The notes under the pieces: generated by a model
Databases searched by the model: none
Told to the model about the DNA's origin: nothing
What the model saw: the letters and a program-made list of their open reading frames with translations, nothing else
Position numbers and translations under genes: made by a program
Origin: Breznakia pachnodae
Lineage (GTDB): Bacteria > Bacillota_I > Bacilli_A > Erysipelotrichales > Erysipelotrichaceae
Direction of reading: 5' to 3'
Assembly (NCBI RefSeq): GCF_030814225.1
Contig: NZ_JAUSUR010000007.1
Span: 1-64,000, forward strand
Length of the DNA: 64,000 nucleotides
Shown: one piece after another, positions 28,100-36,345 of the stretch
Layout of the letters: every line of letters starts with the position of its first letter
Numbering within the stretch: position 1 is the first letter of the stretch

Positions 28100-29095
28100 T
28101 TATTGAAATGTCCATGTAACTGAATATTTAACATTTACAATTTCTCCTGTACTTGTATAACCATATGCTATTTGTGTTGTAATGTAACTTGTAATGTCTG
28201 AATATCCAAATTTTGCAGCATATTTTCTTGCAGCATCCCAATCGTTAAATATAGAATCAGCCCAATCAGCTGCAGCAGTGTCTGTATCGAATATTTGCCC
28301 TCCTAATGGTGTAGGAGTTAATTGTACAATTGGCTCTGATGGTGCTGGAGTAGGATTGCTAGGAGTTGTAGTTATTCCTCCTGTACTTGTGCTACCAGTT
28401 CCACCAGATGTATTTGTACTATCTCCAGTTGTTCCTGCGCCTGAACTATCTACAGTTCCAGATGTTGTAGATTCTTCATTTGTTTCTGCATTTGTTTCTT
28501 CTGCAGTTGCTTTTTCCTTTACAATGATTGTTATATCTTTAACTGTTTCATTGTCATATGCATCTTTCGCAGTTACTGTAGTTTTGTACTCGCCAGCTTT
28601 CGCTAAATCTACTTTTGCCATATCTAATGAAACTGTGGCTTCACTTAAATCTTCAATCTTAAATTTAGTTGTTAGATCCTCAGTTGAATTTTGCTCAACT
28701 TCTATCTTATCTTGAAAATCAATAAATTCCGGAGCTGTTGTATCTTTTACTATAATTTTAAAATCTAAAGTTTCATCTTCATATTCTGCAGTTCCTCGAT
28801 ACTCACCTACTGGCAATCCATCAATTTGGATTGAATTTTCAATAATTACATACGTTACCATATCAGATAATTCTTCTCTTACCATTTTTTCGTCATCAAT
28901 ATCTGCGGCTAATTGTGTATTTTGTATTAAATTCTCATTTTCTGTTTTTAATACATCTTCTGGGCTCAGTAATATTTCTTCACCAAACTCAAATACAAAT
29001 TTATCTTTCTTCAATTCAAACTTAGGCTTATTATTTCCACAAGCAACAACACTTGACAACAAAATAATTCCTAACAAAATTTTAATTTTTCTCAT
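28100..29095 (-). CDS. Ig-like (DUF5011) lipoprotein
   Basis: 331 residues from ATG 29095 (AGGAG site); the longer frame would translate palindrome copy 10 and is rejected. Lipobox SSVVACG at residues ~15-21. Two Ig-like modules (EYRGTAEYEDETLDFKIIV, LAKAGEYKTTVTAKDAYDN) then a T/S/G/P-rich stalk and a ~65-residue C-terminal domain (DTAAADWADSIFNDWDAARKY). Surface-exposed partner of the adhesin; related in plan to the protein at 20288. Confidence 0.75.
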   Translation of the reverse strand: MRKIKILLGIILLSSVVACGNNKPKFELKKDKFVFEFGEEILLSPEDVLKTENENLIQNTQLAADIDDEKMVREELSDMVTYVIIENSIQIDGLPVGEYRGTAEYEDETLDFKIIVKDTTAPEFIDFQDKIEVEQNSTEDLTTKFKIEDLSEATVSLDMAKVDLAKAGEYKTTVTAKDAYDNETVKDITIIVKEKATAEETNAETNEESTTSGTVDSSGAGTTGDSTNTSGGTGSTSTGGITTTPSNPTPAPSEPIVQLTPTPLGGQIFDTDTAAADWADSIFNDWDAARKYAAKFGYSDITSYITTQIAYGYTSTGEIVNVKYSVTWTFQ

Positions 29096-29132
29096 GATTT
29101 TTCTCCTATTTTCCTTTTTTACTTTGATATTT

Positions 29133-29149
29133 GTGCCGGTGACCGGCAC
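29133..29149. repeat. Element A palindrome, copy 10
   Basis: Perfect GTGCCGGTGACCGGCAC, 38 bp before the lipoprotein start. Confidence 0.95.
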
Positions 29150-29331
29150 AATTCTTGTTGTTTTCATTAAATATAGGGTTAAAACAACCTAAATTCATTG
29201 TTTTTACCTCTAGATACACTAAACTCATTATACATATTTTAACACATTTTGCTTTGGATAAACTGTTGAATTTTTTTGCGAAAACTTTGTGTTTATTTTG
29301 CAAAAACTTTGCATTTATTTTGGGTGCATTT

Positions 29332-29748
29332 TCATTGATGTTCACACTTCACCTCTAACTGTAATAATATCGCAATTGAGAAGTACGCTTCTCTTAAAAG
29401 TTTAAATACTGAATATTCTGAAACTTGCATTGTTTCTATTATTCTATCATTTGACAACATTACAATATATTTCAGGAAAAGTACTTCACCCTCTTTATCA
29501 TTCAATCTATCCATTGCTGTTAACACTTCTTCAATCTCAGCATAACGTTCATCCTTCTTTTCTATTTGATGAAGTATCTTTTGTGAGTGATTGCTGTAGC
29601 CATTACTTTGTACATCACTCCCATACGAAACCCCTGGTATTTGATATCCTGCACACAATAAGCGATAGAGATCACTAAAGTGTTGCATTCTCTTTTTTGC
29701 TTTCTTAATCGTCTCTTTTCGGTCCAAACTTTCTATATAACTACTCAT
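29332..29748 (-). CDS. Sigma-70 region 4-like regulator (DUF1492-type)
   Basis: 138 residues with GGAGG site. The N-terminal half is helical; the C-terminal half (LNDKEGEVLFLKYIVMLSNDRIIETMQVSEYSVFKLLREA) reads as a sigma region-4 helix-turn-helix, as in phage late regulators and DUF1492 proteins. A transcription regulator of the surface or transfer operon is likely. Confidence 0.65.
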   Translation of the reverse strand: MSSYIESLDRKETIKKAKKRMQHFSDLYRLLCAGYQIPGVSYGSDVQSNGYSNHSQKILHQIEKKDERYAEIEEVLTAMDRLNDKEGEVLFLKYIVMLSNDRIIETMQVSEYSVFKLLREAYFSIAILLQLEVKCEHQ

Positions 29749-29786
29749 AAACCCTCCAGTCCTTTTTTTTTGCTATTATCTTATTT

Positions 29787-29803
29787 GCGCTGGTGACCGG
29801 CAC
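29787..29803. repeat. Element A palindrome, copy 11 (degenerate)
   Basis: GCGCTGGTGACCGGCAC; two changes in the left arm. Between the regulator start and parB end. Confidence 0.8.
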
Positions 29804-29822
29804 AAATTTTCTTTACTTCATT

Positions 29823-30884
29823 TTACAAATTACTGATTCTATTTAAAATCTCTACACATGCTGATTCAACACCTGATAAATCTTGTTCCTGTAAGGTTGC
29901 TTTATCTGCTTTTTCTACAATATCTATCATCTTTGATAATGACTGCTCCAAACTTTCAATGGTATTTTTTAGATATCTTTCATCATTGATCAAGTTCAAA
30001 TATAATTCTTCTTGATCTTGCTCAATATCTTTATTCATTACTTCATCTTCATCAGCAACAAGTATGCCATCTTCTTCATCGTAATCCAAAAACTCTATAT
30101 CTTCTTCTGCAGTAACTGCTTCTTCATATTCTTCTGAATCATCTGCAATCACCTCATCATCAATTGTGCCACTCACTGGCACAATTTCTTTGTCTTGTGC
30201 CTGTTTGTGTTCTTTTATAGTTTTTAGTGATAGATCATCATTCTCTTCAATGAACATTAATTGTTCTTCATCATCCAGTGATGAGAGTTCTGCAGCTGCG
30301 CTTATTGTTAATTCGCCTTCCTCAATTTTCTTTCTTACTTCCGGAATTGCATTATTAATTACCTTCTCATATACACCAACTTGGGAACTTTTTAGTCCAA
30401 CTTCTTCTGCAATTAACTCTCTAATTCTTCCTTTTAGTTCAATACCTTGCTTTTTTCTTTCATTGAATACGTGGCGTAATTCTTCAATACAAGATAAGTA
30501 TTCAGCTGGTGTATATGGATCTGTTTGTAGATTATTTAATATCTTTCTTCTAGCTGCGTCTAAATCATCCATTTCCTCTATCTTACATGGAACATATTTA
30601 AACTCTTTATGCCCTTGATCAATCAACATATTTATAGCTGCAAATCTTCTATGACCTGCCACCAGTTCATAATTATAAACATCGTTATCCTTAATTGGTC
30701 TAACTAGCAGATTATGCTCGATTCCATCAGCTAGCAGATCTTCTGCCATACCTTCAATATCTCTCAATTCACGGTTTTTATCTGCTTCTTTGATTTCGTG
30801 ATAATGAATCATCTGTATTCTAGTTTCATTCTTCTTCGTCTCTTTCACAACATCTTTTGCGAAATCCTTCAATATACTTCCCAT
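29823..30884 (-). CDS. parB: ParB-like partition protein
   Basis: 353 residues. The N-terminal ParB/Spo0J nuclease-like domain has LVRPIKDNDVYNYELVAGHRRFAA (GHRR motif); then YTPAEYLSCIEEL and a helix-turn-helix (LIAEEVGLKSSQVGVYEKV). A long acidic linker (residues ~235-275) and a coiled-coil tail follow. Binds centromere-like sites and works with ParA in segregation. The linker region contains palindrome copy 12, translated as VPVSGTI. A dual partition/repressor role like KorB is conceivable, but not shown. Confidence 0.88.
   Translation of the reverse strand: MGSILKDFAKDVVKETKKNETRIQMIHYHEIKEADKNRELRDIEGMAEDLLADGIEHNLLVRPIKDNDVYNYELVAGHRRFAAINMLIDQGHKEFKYVPCKIEEMDDLDAARRKILNNLQTDPYTPAEYLSCIEELRHVFNERKKQGIELKGRIRELIAEEVGLKSSQVGVYEKVINNAIPEVRKKIEEGELTISAAAELSSLDDEEQLMFIEENDDLSLKTIKEHKQAQDKEIVPVSGTIDDEVIADDSEEYEEAVTAEEDIEFLDYDEEDGILVADEDEVMNKDIEQDQEELYLNLINDERYLKNTIESLEQSLSKMIDIVEKADKATLQEQDLSGVESACVEILNRISNL
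30166..30182. repeat. Element A palindrome, copy 12, inside parB
   Basis: GTGCCACTCACTGGCAC, in frame in parB at the junction of the DNA-binding part and the acidic linker. Confidence 0.88.
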
Positions 30885-30885
30885 C

Positions 30886-31605
30886 TTATAGTACCTCCAT
30901 TACTTCTTGCGCTAACTTTATATAGTCTTTTGTCACACTCGCTCGTTTATATCGTTTCGAAAGTGGGATCTGTTTTGCTCGTGCTCGCTTAGGAGCATAT
31001 TTATGATAATGAATCCTTGTTTTAAAATTATAATTCTCAAGTGCATCTTGTAACATATCCAAATCCTCTTCTGTGGATTTTAGTGAATTCACTTTTGTAT
31101 ACAATATTTTAAATATGGTTCCTTCTTTACAAATTGTATTAATCTCTCGAAGTAGTGTCTGCATTCCATCAAGTGAATCCGGTTCCAGTTCACATGGAAT
31201 AATAACTGCATCACTGGCAACTAAGATTCCAGCAATTAATGCATTGAAGAATGGAGAGGTATCTAAAATGACATAGTCATAATTTCCACTTAACTCATTC
31301 ATTTTTTTCTGGAAGAGTGATATATCAAACTCTGCAGATGCTAATGTTGGATCACCCGGAATAATATCCATGTACTTGTTGTATTTCAGAATACAATTCT
31401 TAAATCGCTTTTGCATGATTACATTCAGAATTGTGCGATCATACGATTTCGTAATGAGTCCTTTTGTACTATTGCACTGTGGATCCATATCTACCAGAAC
31501 TACTTTTTGTTCTTTTCTTGATAATTCATAAGCTAGATTCTTTGCAGTAGTAGTTTTTCCTACTCCACCTTTTTGATTTGATATCGCTATAATTTTATGT
31601 TTCAT
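30886..31605 (-). CDS. parA: ParA/Soj-type partition ATPase
   Basis: 239 residues. Deviant Walker A KGGVGKTTTAKN at residues 11-22, then VVLVDMDPQCNSTKG, YDYVILDTSP and a C-terminal helical part. Length matches chromosomal/ICE-type Soj proteins without an N-terminal repressor HTH. One base separates it from parB. Its leader RNA is highly structured (see 31631). Confidence 0.92.
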   Translation of the reverse strand: MKHKIIAISNQKGGVGKTTTAKNLAYELSRKEQKVVLVDMDPQCNSTKGLITKSYDRTILNVIMQKRFKNCILKYNKYMDIIPGDPTLASAEFDISLFQKKMNELSGNYDYVILDTSPFFNALIAGILVASDAVIIPCELEPDSLDGMQTLLREINTICKEGTIFKILYTKVNSLKSTEEDLDMLQDALENYNFKTRIHYHKYAPKRARAKQIPLSKRYKRASVTKDYIKLAQEVMEVL

Positions 31606-31630
31606 TTCCTTATTCTCCTTTTAATTAATT

Positions 31631-31754
31631 TCACTCTGTTGCACATGCCAGTGCAGTATAGAAATAAGTATTTGTTTATTGGAGGGCTCAAATACTTAAG
31701 TGAGTTAGGGTATGTATTGACGCCTATACTACACCAGCACCTACAACAGAGTGA
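31631..31754 (-). ncRNA. Structured leader RNA of parAB
   Basis: On the minus strand: P1 TCACTCTGTTG (31754-31744) pairs with CAACAGAGTGA (31641-31631); P2 GTGTAGTATAG pairs with CTATACTGCAC, 11 bp with one G-U; P3 AAGTATTTG (31697-31689) pairs with CAAATACTT (31674-31666). The P3 loop contains CCCTCC, complementary to the parA ribosome site AAGGAG at about 31616. It starts within a few bases of the predicted transcription start. A cis-regulatory element, novel to me. Confidence 0.6.
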
Positions 31755-31764
31755 TTACATGTAT

Positions 31765-31793
31765 ATTGTAAACTTATAAATGAACCTTGTCAA
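31765..31793 (-). promoter_or_regulatory. parAB promoter
   Basis: TTGACA (31793-31788), 17-bp spacer, TACAAT (31770-31765) on the minus strand; predicted start near 31758. Confidence 0.8.
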
Positions 31794-31834
31794 CATAAAA
31801 GTAAATTTATTAATTGTTTAAGTACATTTTCAGA

Positions 31835-31863
31835 TTGACTTTTGTCACTTTATATATCATAAT
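31835..31863 (+). promoter_or_regulatory. Promoter of the HTH gene at 31888
   Basis: TTGACT, 17-bp spacer, CATAAT; divergent from the parAB promoter, 42 bp between the -35 boxes. Confidence 0.7.
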
Positions 31864-31887
31864 GGTATTGCAAAGGAGCATATTATT

Positions 31888-32121
31888 ATGACATCAACTG
31901 ATAAAATAAAGTCTCTACTTGCTTTACATGGATTTACATTCACTGATTTAGCAAAGCATCAGAACGTTACCAAGCAAAATATTTCTAACAAAGCTAGTAA
32001 TGATAGTTGGAGCAAAAAAGATTTATTTGATATTGCAGAGTTAACAGGAACAAAGTTAGCTTTTATTGATGATAAGAACGATTTAACGTTTGTTCTTGCA
32101 AAACCTGATAAGGATAAATAG
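31888..32121 (+). CDS. Small XRE-like DNA-binding protein
   Basis: 77 residues, AAAGGAG site. Helix-turn-helix FTFTDLAKHQNVTKQNISNKA near residues 16-36, like small Cro-type repressors. One of few plus-strand genes in element A; divergent from parAB, so a candidate switch regulator for partition or transfer. Confidence 0.75.
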   Translation: MTSTDKIKSLLALHGFTFTDLAKHQNVTKQNISNKASNDSWSKKDLFDIAELTGTKLAFIDDKNDLTFVLAKPDKDK

Positions 32122-32137
32122 AGTCCTTTATTGAATT

Positions 32138-32154
32138 GTGCCGGTGACCGGCAC
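32138..32154. repeat. Element A palindrome, copy 13
   Basis: Perfect GTGCCGGTGACCGGCAC within AATT...AATT, followed by a T-run on the plus strand; lies between two convergent genes, where it could also terminate transcription. Confidence 0.95.
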
Positions 32155-32160
32155 AATTTT

Positions 32161-32373
32161 TTATTTTGCTAGATCATTGTATATAAAATCATCAATGCTA
32201 ATTTCTAAACATTCACATAACTTAGCAACTGTACGGATGCTGGGATTTGCTCGTTCGCCAGATTCAATTTTACGAATGATACTTTCATTTAATCCAGTTG
32301 CTTTACTTAATTGGTAAATACTCATGGTTTTCTTGTTTCTTAATTCTTTTAAATTTACTTTTATTCTCATCAT
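32161..32373 (-). CDS. XRE-family regulator
   Basis: 70 residues from the ATG at 32373 (GTGGAG site). Compact helix-turn-helix: MSIYQLSKATGLNESIIRKIESGER and NPSIRTVAKLCECLEISIDDF. Closely related to the regulators at 33072 and 35871, all ending in an SIDxF motif. Confidence 0.85.
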   Translation of the reverse strand: MMRIKVNLKELRNKKTMSIYQLSKATGLNESIIRKIESGERANPSIRTVAKLCECLEISIDDFIYNDLAK

Positions 32374-32433
32374 GTGTTTCTCCACTTTGATCTTCATGAT
32401 ATTATCTAAATTTAGTTCATATCTACATAAGGT

Positions 32434-32817
32434 TTAATGAACAATATTCCAATTTCTAGCTGCAACATATATTAATGAAACTATCAGAAGAAATAACCCA
32501 ATCCTCACTAATCGTTCTATCCAACCATAAGGGACATTTTCATCACTTACTATAGTCCAATGATTCCCAAATATTTTTGTACTAAATAATATTTGATAAG
32601 TACTGTGCCATCCCATCTTCTTTTCTTGCTTATATAAATTTTCTATTAATTTTCGATAATATACTATTAAGATACAATTTGTTTTCACCCTTTCCTCAAA
32701 TGCAATATTCACTAAAATAATTCTAATTGCATCAAAAACTATAAGGGTTAAAACCAAGGCTATCATTGCTATAATTCCTCTTTCCACAAATACTGGCATC
32801 ACTGTTGATTCACTCAT
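32434..32817 (-). CDS. Small membrane protein
   Basis: 127 residues: membrane segments at about 12-33 and 100-120 with a basic cytosolic stretch between. Start overlaps the stop of the next gene upstream (ATGA). No family recognised. Confidence 0.5.
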   Translation of the reverse strand: MSESTVMPVFVERGIIAMIALVLTLIVFDAIRIILVNIAFEERVKTNCILIVYYRKLIENLYKQEKKMGWHSTYQILFSTKIFGNHWTIVSDENVPYGWIERLVRIGLFLLIVSLIYVAARNWNIVH

Positions 32818-33029
32818 ATTTCCTTCTTTCCAATTGTGCCACTCACCGGCACAATTTTTATTACCCTACTATAAATAAGTTGGTTTCCATTTTTCGTAAT
32901 CATAACTCTTCCGCTTTCTTGAAGAATTCTATAATCAACAATCCTCTTTTTTCTAATTAACATTGCATTTAGTATTGAAACAATAATCGATACAATTGAT
33001 ATAATTACTGATATTATGTCTATTTTCAT
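32814..33029 (-). CDS. Small membrane protein with palindrome-encoded tail
   Basis: 71 residues: one N-terminal membrane segment (IISVIISIVSIIVSILNAML), a basic middle, and an IVPVSGTIG tail translated from palindrome copy 14. Good GAGAGAGG ribosome site. Unknown function. Confidence 0.5.
   Translation of the reverse strand: MKIDIISVIISIVSIIVSILNAMLIRKKRIVDYRILQESGRVMITKNGNQLIYSRVIKIVPVSGTIGKKEI
32836..32852. repeat. Element A palindrome, copy 14
   Basis: GTGCCACTCACCGGCAC, inside the 3' end of the gene at 32814. Confidence 0.88.
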
Positions 33030-33050
33030 TAAACCTCTCTCTTCTTAATT

Positions 33051-33067
33051 GTGCTGGTGAGTGGCAC
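33051..33067. repeat. Element A palindrome, copy 15
   Basis: GTGCTGGTGAGTGGCAC; reverse complement of the ACTCACC variant. Confidence 0.82.
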
Positions 33068-33071
33068 AATT

Positions 33072-33281
33072 CTATTTAGTAAAATCCTCATTTACAAACT
33101 CGTCAATTGATACTTTAAAATAATCACATATCTTTTTTACTGTTGAAATTTGTGGATCCGCTGTTAGTCCTTTTTCAACTCTTTCTATTACTGTATGTGG
33201 AACATCTATAATATTCCCTAGTTTTCTGTAGCTCAATCCCGATTGGATTCGCAAGTATTTTAAATTCTTTGCAATATTCAT
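33072..33281 (-). CDS. XRE-family regulator
   Basis: 69 residues, TGAGGTAAAAAT site. Helix-turn-helix GLSYRKLGNIIDVPHTVIERVEKG and a DPQISTVKKICDYFKVSIDEF second half, like the regulator at 32161. Confidence 0.85.
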   Translation of the reverse strand: MNIAKNLKYLRIQSGLSYRKLGNIIDVPHTVIERVEKGLTADPQISTVKKICDYFKVSIDEFVNEDFTK

Positions 33282-33350
33282 ATTTTTACCTCATTTCGTA
33301 TTATGCTATAATGTATTTAATTAATTACACATCATTAGGGAGGGATTCTT

Positions 33351-34040
33351 TTGTATTCTTATTTATTTTTTATTACTCTAGCAGATGTAACTGCTAAATC
33401 CCCGGAAACTACTTTATTTAACGCAGATACCATTATGTCTCTTATAGGAACTATTGGGGTTGGAAGTATAATTGCAACCATACTTTCTTATTTTCTCAAT
33501 CACAAAAGTTCAATAACAGATGTTGATATAAAGAAATTGAATTTCTATAAATATATAGCATTTTCATGTATTTATGATTCTTTTTTTGAAAAACGTGTAT
33601 GTAAGCAACAAACCTGCTAGAGATTTTTATAATGATCTAAAAAAAGAAATGGCACTGGATGAGGAATACTCTATGCTACTAAGTAAAGTAGCTCATGGAC
33701 TTTTAATTAAATATTATAAAAATGATTCTACTGATAATTTGGAAAATTAAATAAACGCATTGATAAAGAATTTATAAAAATGTTAAAAAGGCATAAATAT
33801 CGCTCCTATAGTTTTTGGAATGAATTAGTATTCAATATTGTTTTTTTTGTCCTATTGTTTAGTTCTATTTTCGCAATCCTTTATATTGCGACCATTATTA
33901 CTACAGCAATCACTGGAATTATTCATCCTGTAGTTATGCAAGACTTACTTAATGCAATTATAGCGTTAGCAATCTGTATCGTTTTTATAGTACCAAGTGC
34001 TGCATATGTATACAGACATTCATATATGTTTACATCCTAA
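33351..34040 (+). pseudogene. Frameshifted membrane protein gene
   Basis: Three plus-strand frames join into one protein of about 229 residues. Frame 1 (from the TTG at 33351) has a membrane segment and runs to the T7 run near 33584; frame 2 continues from about 33595 to 33748 (NDLKKEMALDEEY...HGLLIKYYKND); frame 3 continues (KRIDKEFIKMLKRHKYRS) with two membrane segments to 34040. Two shifts, the first at a homopolymer. Topology resembles the membrane-plus-helical proteins at 8784. Decay or sequencing errors. Confidence 0.6.
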
Positions 34041-34252
34041 AGTAGAAGCTTCTTAAGTAAATACTCTAATGTATATATAAAAGTTGGAAATACAATTATA
34101 CTCATTACTATTATAAATACTATAGATTTCCAAGTATCCTCTTCTTCTGTATATGTCACCATACATAGAGCTAATACTCCTGGAATACTCCCACAACATA
34201 TTATTTTCATTTCAGGAGTTAGAATATCATTTATTGTAATCATTCTTATCAT
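34037..34252 (-). CDS. Small membrane protein
   Basis: 71 residues with two hydrophobic segments (about 15-34 and 43-64). AAAGAAAGG site; start overlaps the upstream stop. Unknown. Confidence 0.5.
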   Translation of the reverse strand: MIRMITINDILTPEMKIICCGSIPGVLALCMVTYTEEEDTWKSIVFIIVMSIIVFPTFIYTLEYLLKKLLL

Positions 34253-34731
34253 CTACCTTTCTTAAATGTGCCACTCACTGGCACATTTTTTAGTTTGTTT
34301 CGTACTAACCTACTCATACGATATTCTTTCTTTTGATAATTCAGTAAAGCACTCTTATTTCCTTTGATTTTTTTCATTTCCAATGTGTTCACTTTATTAA
34401 GGTCATCAATCGCTTTTCGCACATGCTTTTCATACATGATAAGACTCCTATTGATCAGATTAATTTCTTCTGCAGTTAAATCATTTTCATCAGTCTCAAT
34501 CACACTTTTTTTAGCACTTTGCTTTTCAATGATATCCTGTAACCTGATAATCTCCTTACTAATTTCTTCTGCAGTTATCAATAACTCTTTCTTTTGTGAT
34601 TTTGGCATTTTATCTAATGCTCCTGTTGGATCTGGCATTTGAATCATTCCAGTTCTTCTATACATATAAGCCAGATGTAATTGATAAGTTGTATATTTCC
34701 TCAGTTTTCTTTTTGCTTCTGAAACATCCAT
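34249..34731 (-). CDS. Helical protein, function unknown
   Basis: 160 residues, charged and helical with a heptad-like middle (EEISKEIIRLQDIIEKQ). The last 12 residues (NVPVSGTFKKGR) are translated from palindrome copy 16, so the original C-terminus was probably changed by arrival of the palindrome. May be a coiled-coil accessory of the operon. Confidence 0.6.
   Translation of the reverse strand: MDVSEAKRKLRKYTTYQLHLAYMYRRTGMIQMPDPTGALDKMPKSQKKELLITAEEISKEIIRLQDIIEKQSAKKSVIETDENDLTAEEINLINRSLIMYEKHVRKAIDDLNKVNTLEMKKIKGNKSALLNYQKKEYRMSRLVRNKLKNVPVSGTFKKGR
34268..34284. repeat. Element A palindrome, copy 16 (last)
   Basis: GTGCCACTCACTGGCAC inside the 3' end of the gene at 34249. None was found between here and 57.5 kb. 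Confidence 0.88.
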
Positions 34732-34736
34732 ATCTG

Positions 34737-34943
34737 CTACATCCTTTCTAAGATGTAATACGTATTCTTTGCACTTTTACGTTTTGAGGTATCATCTTGC
34801 TTTTCATATATTACAACAGTGAATCCTTGTGTTTCCAATTCATCAATTAAATTTTTCTTTCCTACTCGTTTCACATATTCACCACCAACTGCACAATTTC
34901 CATATTGCTCTAAATTTCTTGGTATAAATGGTTTTAGTTTCAT
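34737..34943 (-). CDS. Small basic protein
   Basis: 68 residues, AGGAGGAG site. Lys-rich with a KNLIDELETQGFTVVIYEK core. Ends six bases before the next gene. Unknown. Confidence 0.5.
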   Translation of the reverse strand: MKLKPFIPRNLEQYGNCAVGGEYVKRVGKKNLIDELETQGFTVVIYEKQDDTSKRKSAKNTYYILERM

Positions 34944-34955
34944 TTTCTACTCCTC

Positions 34956-35864
34956 CTAGGTTTCTTTAAATAATTCATCAATTCGTTCCATTTCAAGTTC
35001 AATATAACGTCTCACTAATTCGATGCCTATAAAATTTCTATTATAACGAACTGCAACTTTTGCAGTTGTGCCACTTCCCATAAACGGATCTAATACAACA
35101 TCTCCTTCATCACTTCCACATAAGATCATCCTCGTTGCAAGTTTCTCTGGGAACGTAGCATAATGTTCTATTCTAAGTGGTTGCTGATTCACTTCCCAAA
35201 CGCTGCGTACGTTGCGATAGAGCTTGTTCTGTTTGCATTTGTGTCTTCTTCCTGATTGTGGTGTAGAACATCCTTTACTCCCCCTAGGATTGCTTGTATC
35301 CTTTGTTTTCATCTTTTCTTTTAATTGATGAAACTTGTAGTATTCATTTTTAGAAAACATATAGATATTTTCATGTTCGACAGTGAAGCGATCCTTCACC
35401 GCACTTGGCATCACATTATTCTTTTTCCAAATAATTTCATTTCTACATATCCATCCATGATCAATCATCTTTACCATGAATCGCTGTGGAATCCCAGTTA
35501 AACTTTTTCTTCTGATACTTTTATCTTTATAAGTCAGAAATGATTTACCAGAACCTTTATTACTTACCTGTTTATCATTATCTTTTGGTTGATATCCTTT
35601 ACCATTGTTAGATCCATAGTATGTATCAGCTAAATTAACAAATAGCACTCCATCATCTTTTAATACACGTTTACATTTTTCAAAAAACAGTATCAACTCA
35701 TCAATATAATCATGCGGTGTTTCTTCCTGTCCTAATTGATTTGGATGATTCTCATAATCCCTCAACCCCCAATAAGGTGGACTAGTAATAATTAGTTGAA
35801 CGCTGTTATCCTCTAGTTGATCAATAACTTCTCTTGCATCTCCTTCATGTAACCTGTTAATCAT
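34956..35864 (-). CDS. Beta-class DNA methyltransferase (N4-cytosine or N6-adenine)
   Basis: 302 residues. Catalytic motif IV TSPPYWGLRDY near residue 28 precedes the AdoMet-binding motif I VVLDPFMGSGTTAKVA near residue 255, the beta-class order. A full-length solitary enzyme: no restriction endonuclease gene is adjacent. Such orphan methylases on conjugative elements protect the DNA in new hosts or regulate. Target unknown. Confidence 0.9.
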   Translation of the reverse strand: MINRLHEGDAREVIDQLEDNSVQLIITSPPYWGLRDYENHPNQLGQEETPHDYIDELILFFEKCKRVLKDDGVLFVNLADTYYGSNNGKGYQPKDNDKQVSNKGSGKSFLTYKDKSIRRKSLTGIPQRFMVKMIDHGWICRNEIIWKKNNVMPSAVKDRFTVEHENIYMFSKNEYYKFHQLKEKMKTKDTSNPRGSKGCSTPQSGRRHKCKQNKLYRNVRSVWEVNQQPLRIEHYATFPEKLATRMILCGSDEGDVVLDPFMGSGTTAKVAVRYNRNFIGIELVRRYIELEMERIDELFKET

Positions 35865-35870
35865 TAATAT

Positions 35871-36341
35871 CTACCTCTTTTTATTAGACTTACTTTCTAT
35901 ATGTAAAACTTTATAATTATTTACAATTGGCTCATCTATAGCACATCCAGCTGTTGTTCCCGCAACTTCGAAGCAACCATTTGGACTTGTTAGAACTAAA
36001 TCTTCCGGATGCTCTATAAAACACAGGGATATAAGGACTAGAGTATCTGGAACTTCTATAATATTTGTAATTTTTATAAACATTGCAATTTTTTTTGAAG
36101 GTTCCTTGAAATTTATATCGGATGTTTTTTTGAATTTATAATACATAAATGTATCAATTGTGATACTGAAATAACTACATAAATTTGCGATTGTTTCAAT
36201 TGTAGGATTTTTTGATTTCCCTGATTCAATATTGCGAATAATACTTTCATCGATTCCAATTTCTTTCGCTAATTTTGTCTTGCTTAAGTTACGACTTTCT
36301 CTTAGATTTTTGAGATTTTCTTTTATGTTAGATCCTTTCAT
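35871..36341 (-). CDS. XRE regulator with C-terminal extension
   Basis: 156 residues. Helix-turn-helix NLSKTKLAKEIGIDESIIRNIESGK plus NPTIETIANLCSYFSITIDTF, then about 85 residues of unknown C-terminal domain with no membrane segment. The repressor half is close to those at 32161 and 33072. Ends seven bases before the methylase start. Confidence 0.75.
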   Translation of the reverse strand: MKGSNIKENLKNLRESRNLSKTKLAKEIGIDESIIRNIESGKSKNPTIETIANLCSYFSITIDTFMYYKFKKTSDINFKEPSKKIAMFIKITNIIEVPDTLVLISLCFIEHPEDLVLTSPNGCFEVAGTTAGCAIDEPIVNNYKVLHIESKSNKKR

Positions 36342-36345
36342 AACT

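Noticed and set aside
29106..29345. Frames containing CAGHRH at palindromes
   Set aside because: This peptide is only the palindrome read in another frame; no ribosome site.
35045..35085. GTGCCACTT near 35.08 kb as another palindrome
   Set aside because: Only a half-site inside the methyltransferase motif I codons; no matching second arm.
34956..35864. Methyltransferase target equal to the GTSAC palindrome core
   Set aside because: GTSAC is a known recognition pattern and is the core of many copies, but variants with CTCAC break it, and nothing links this enzyme to the sites.
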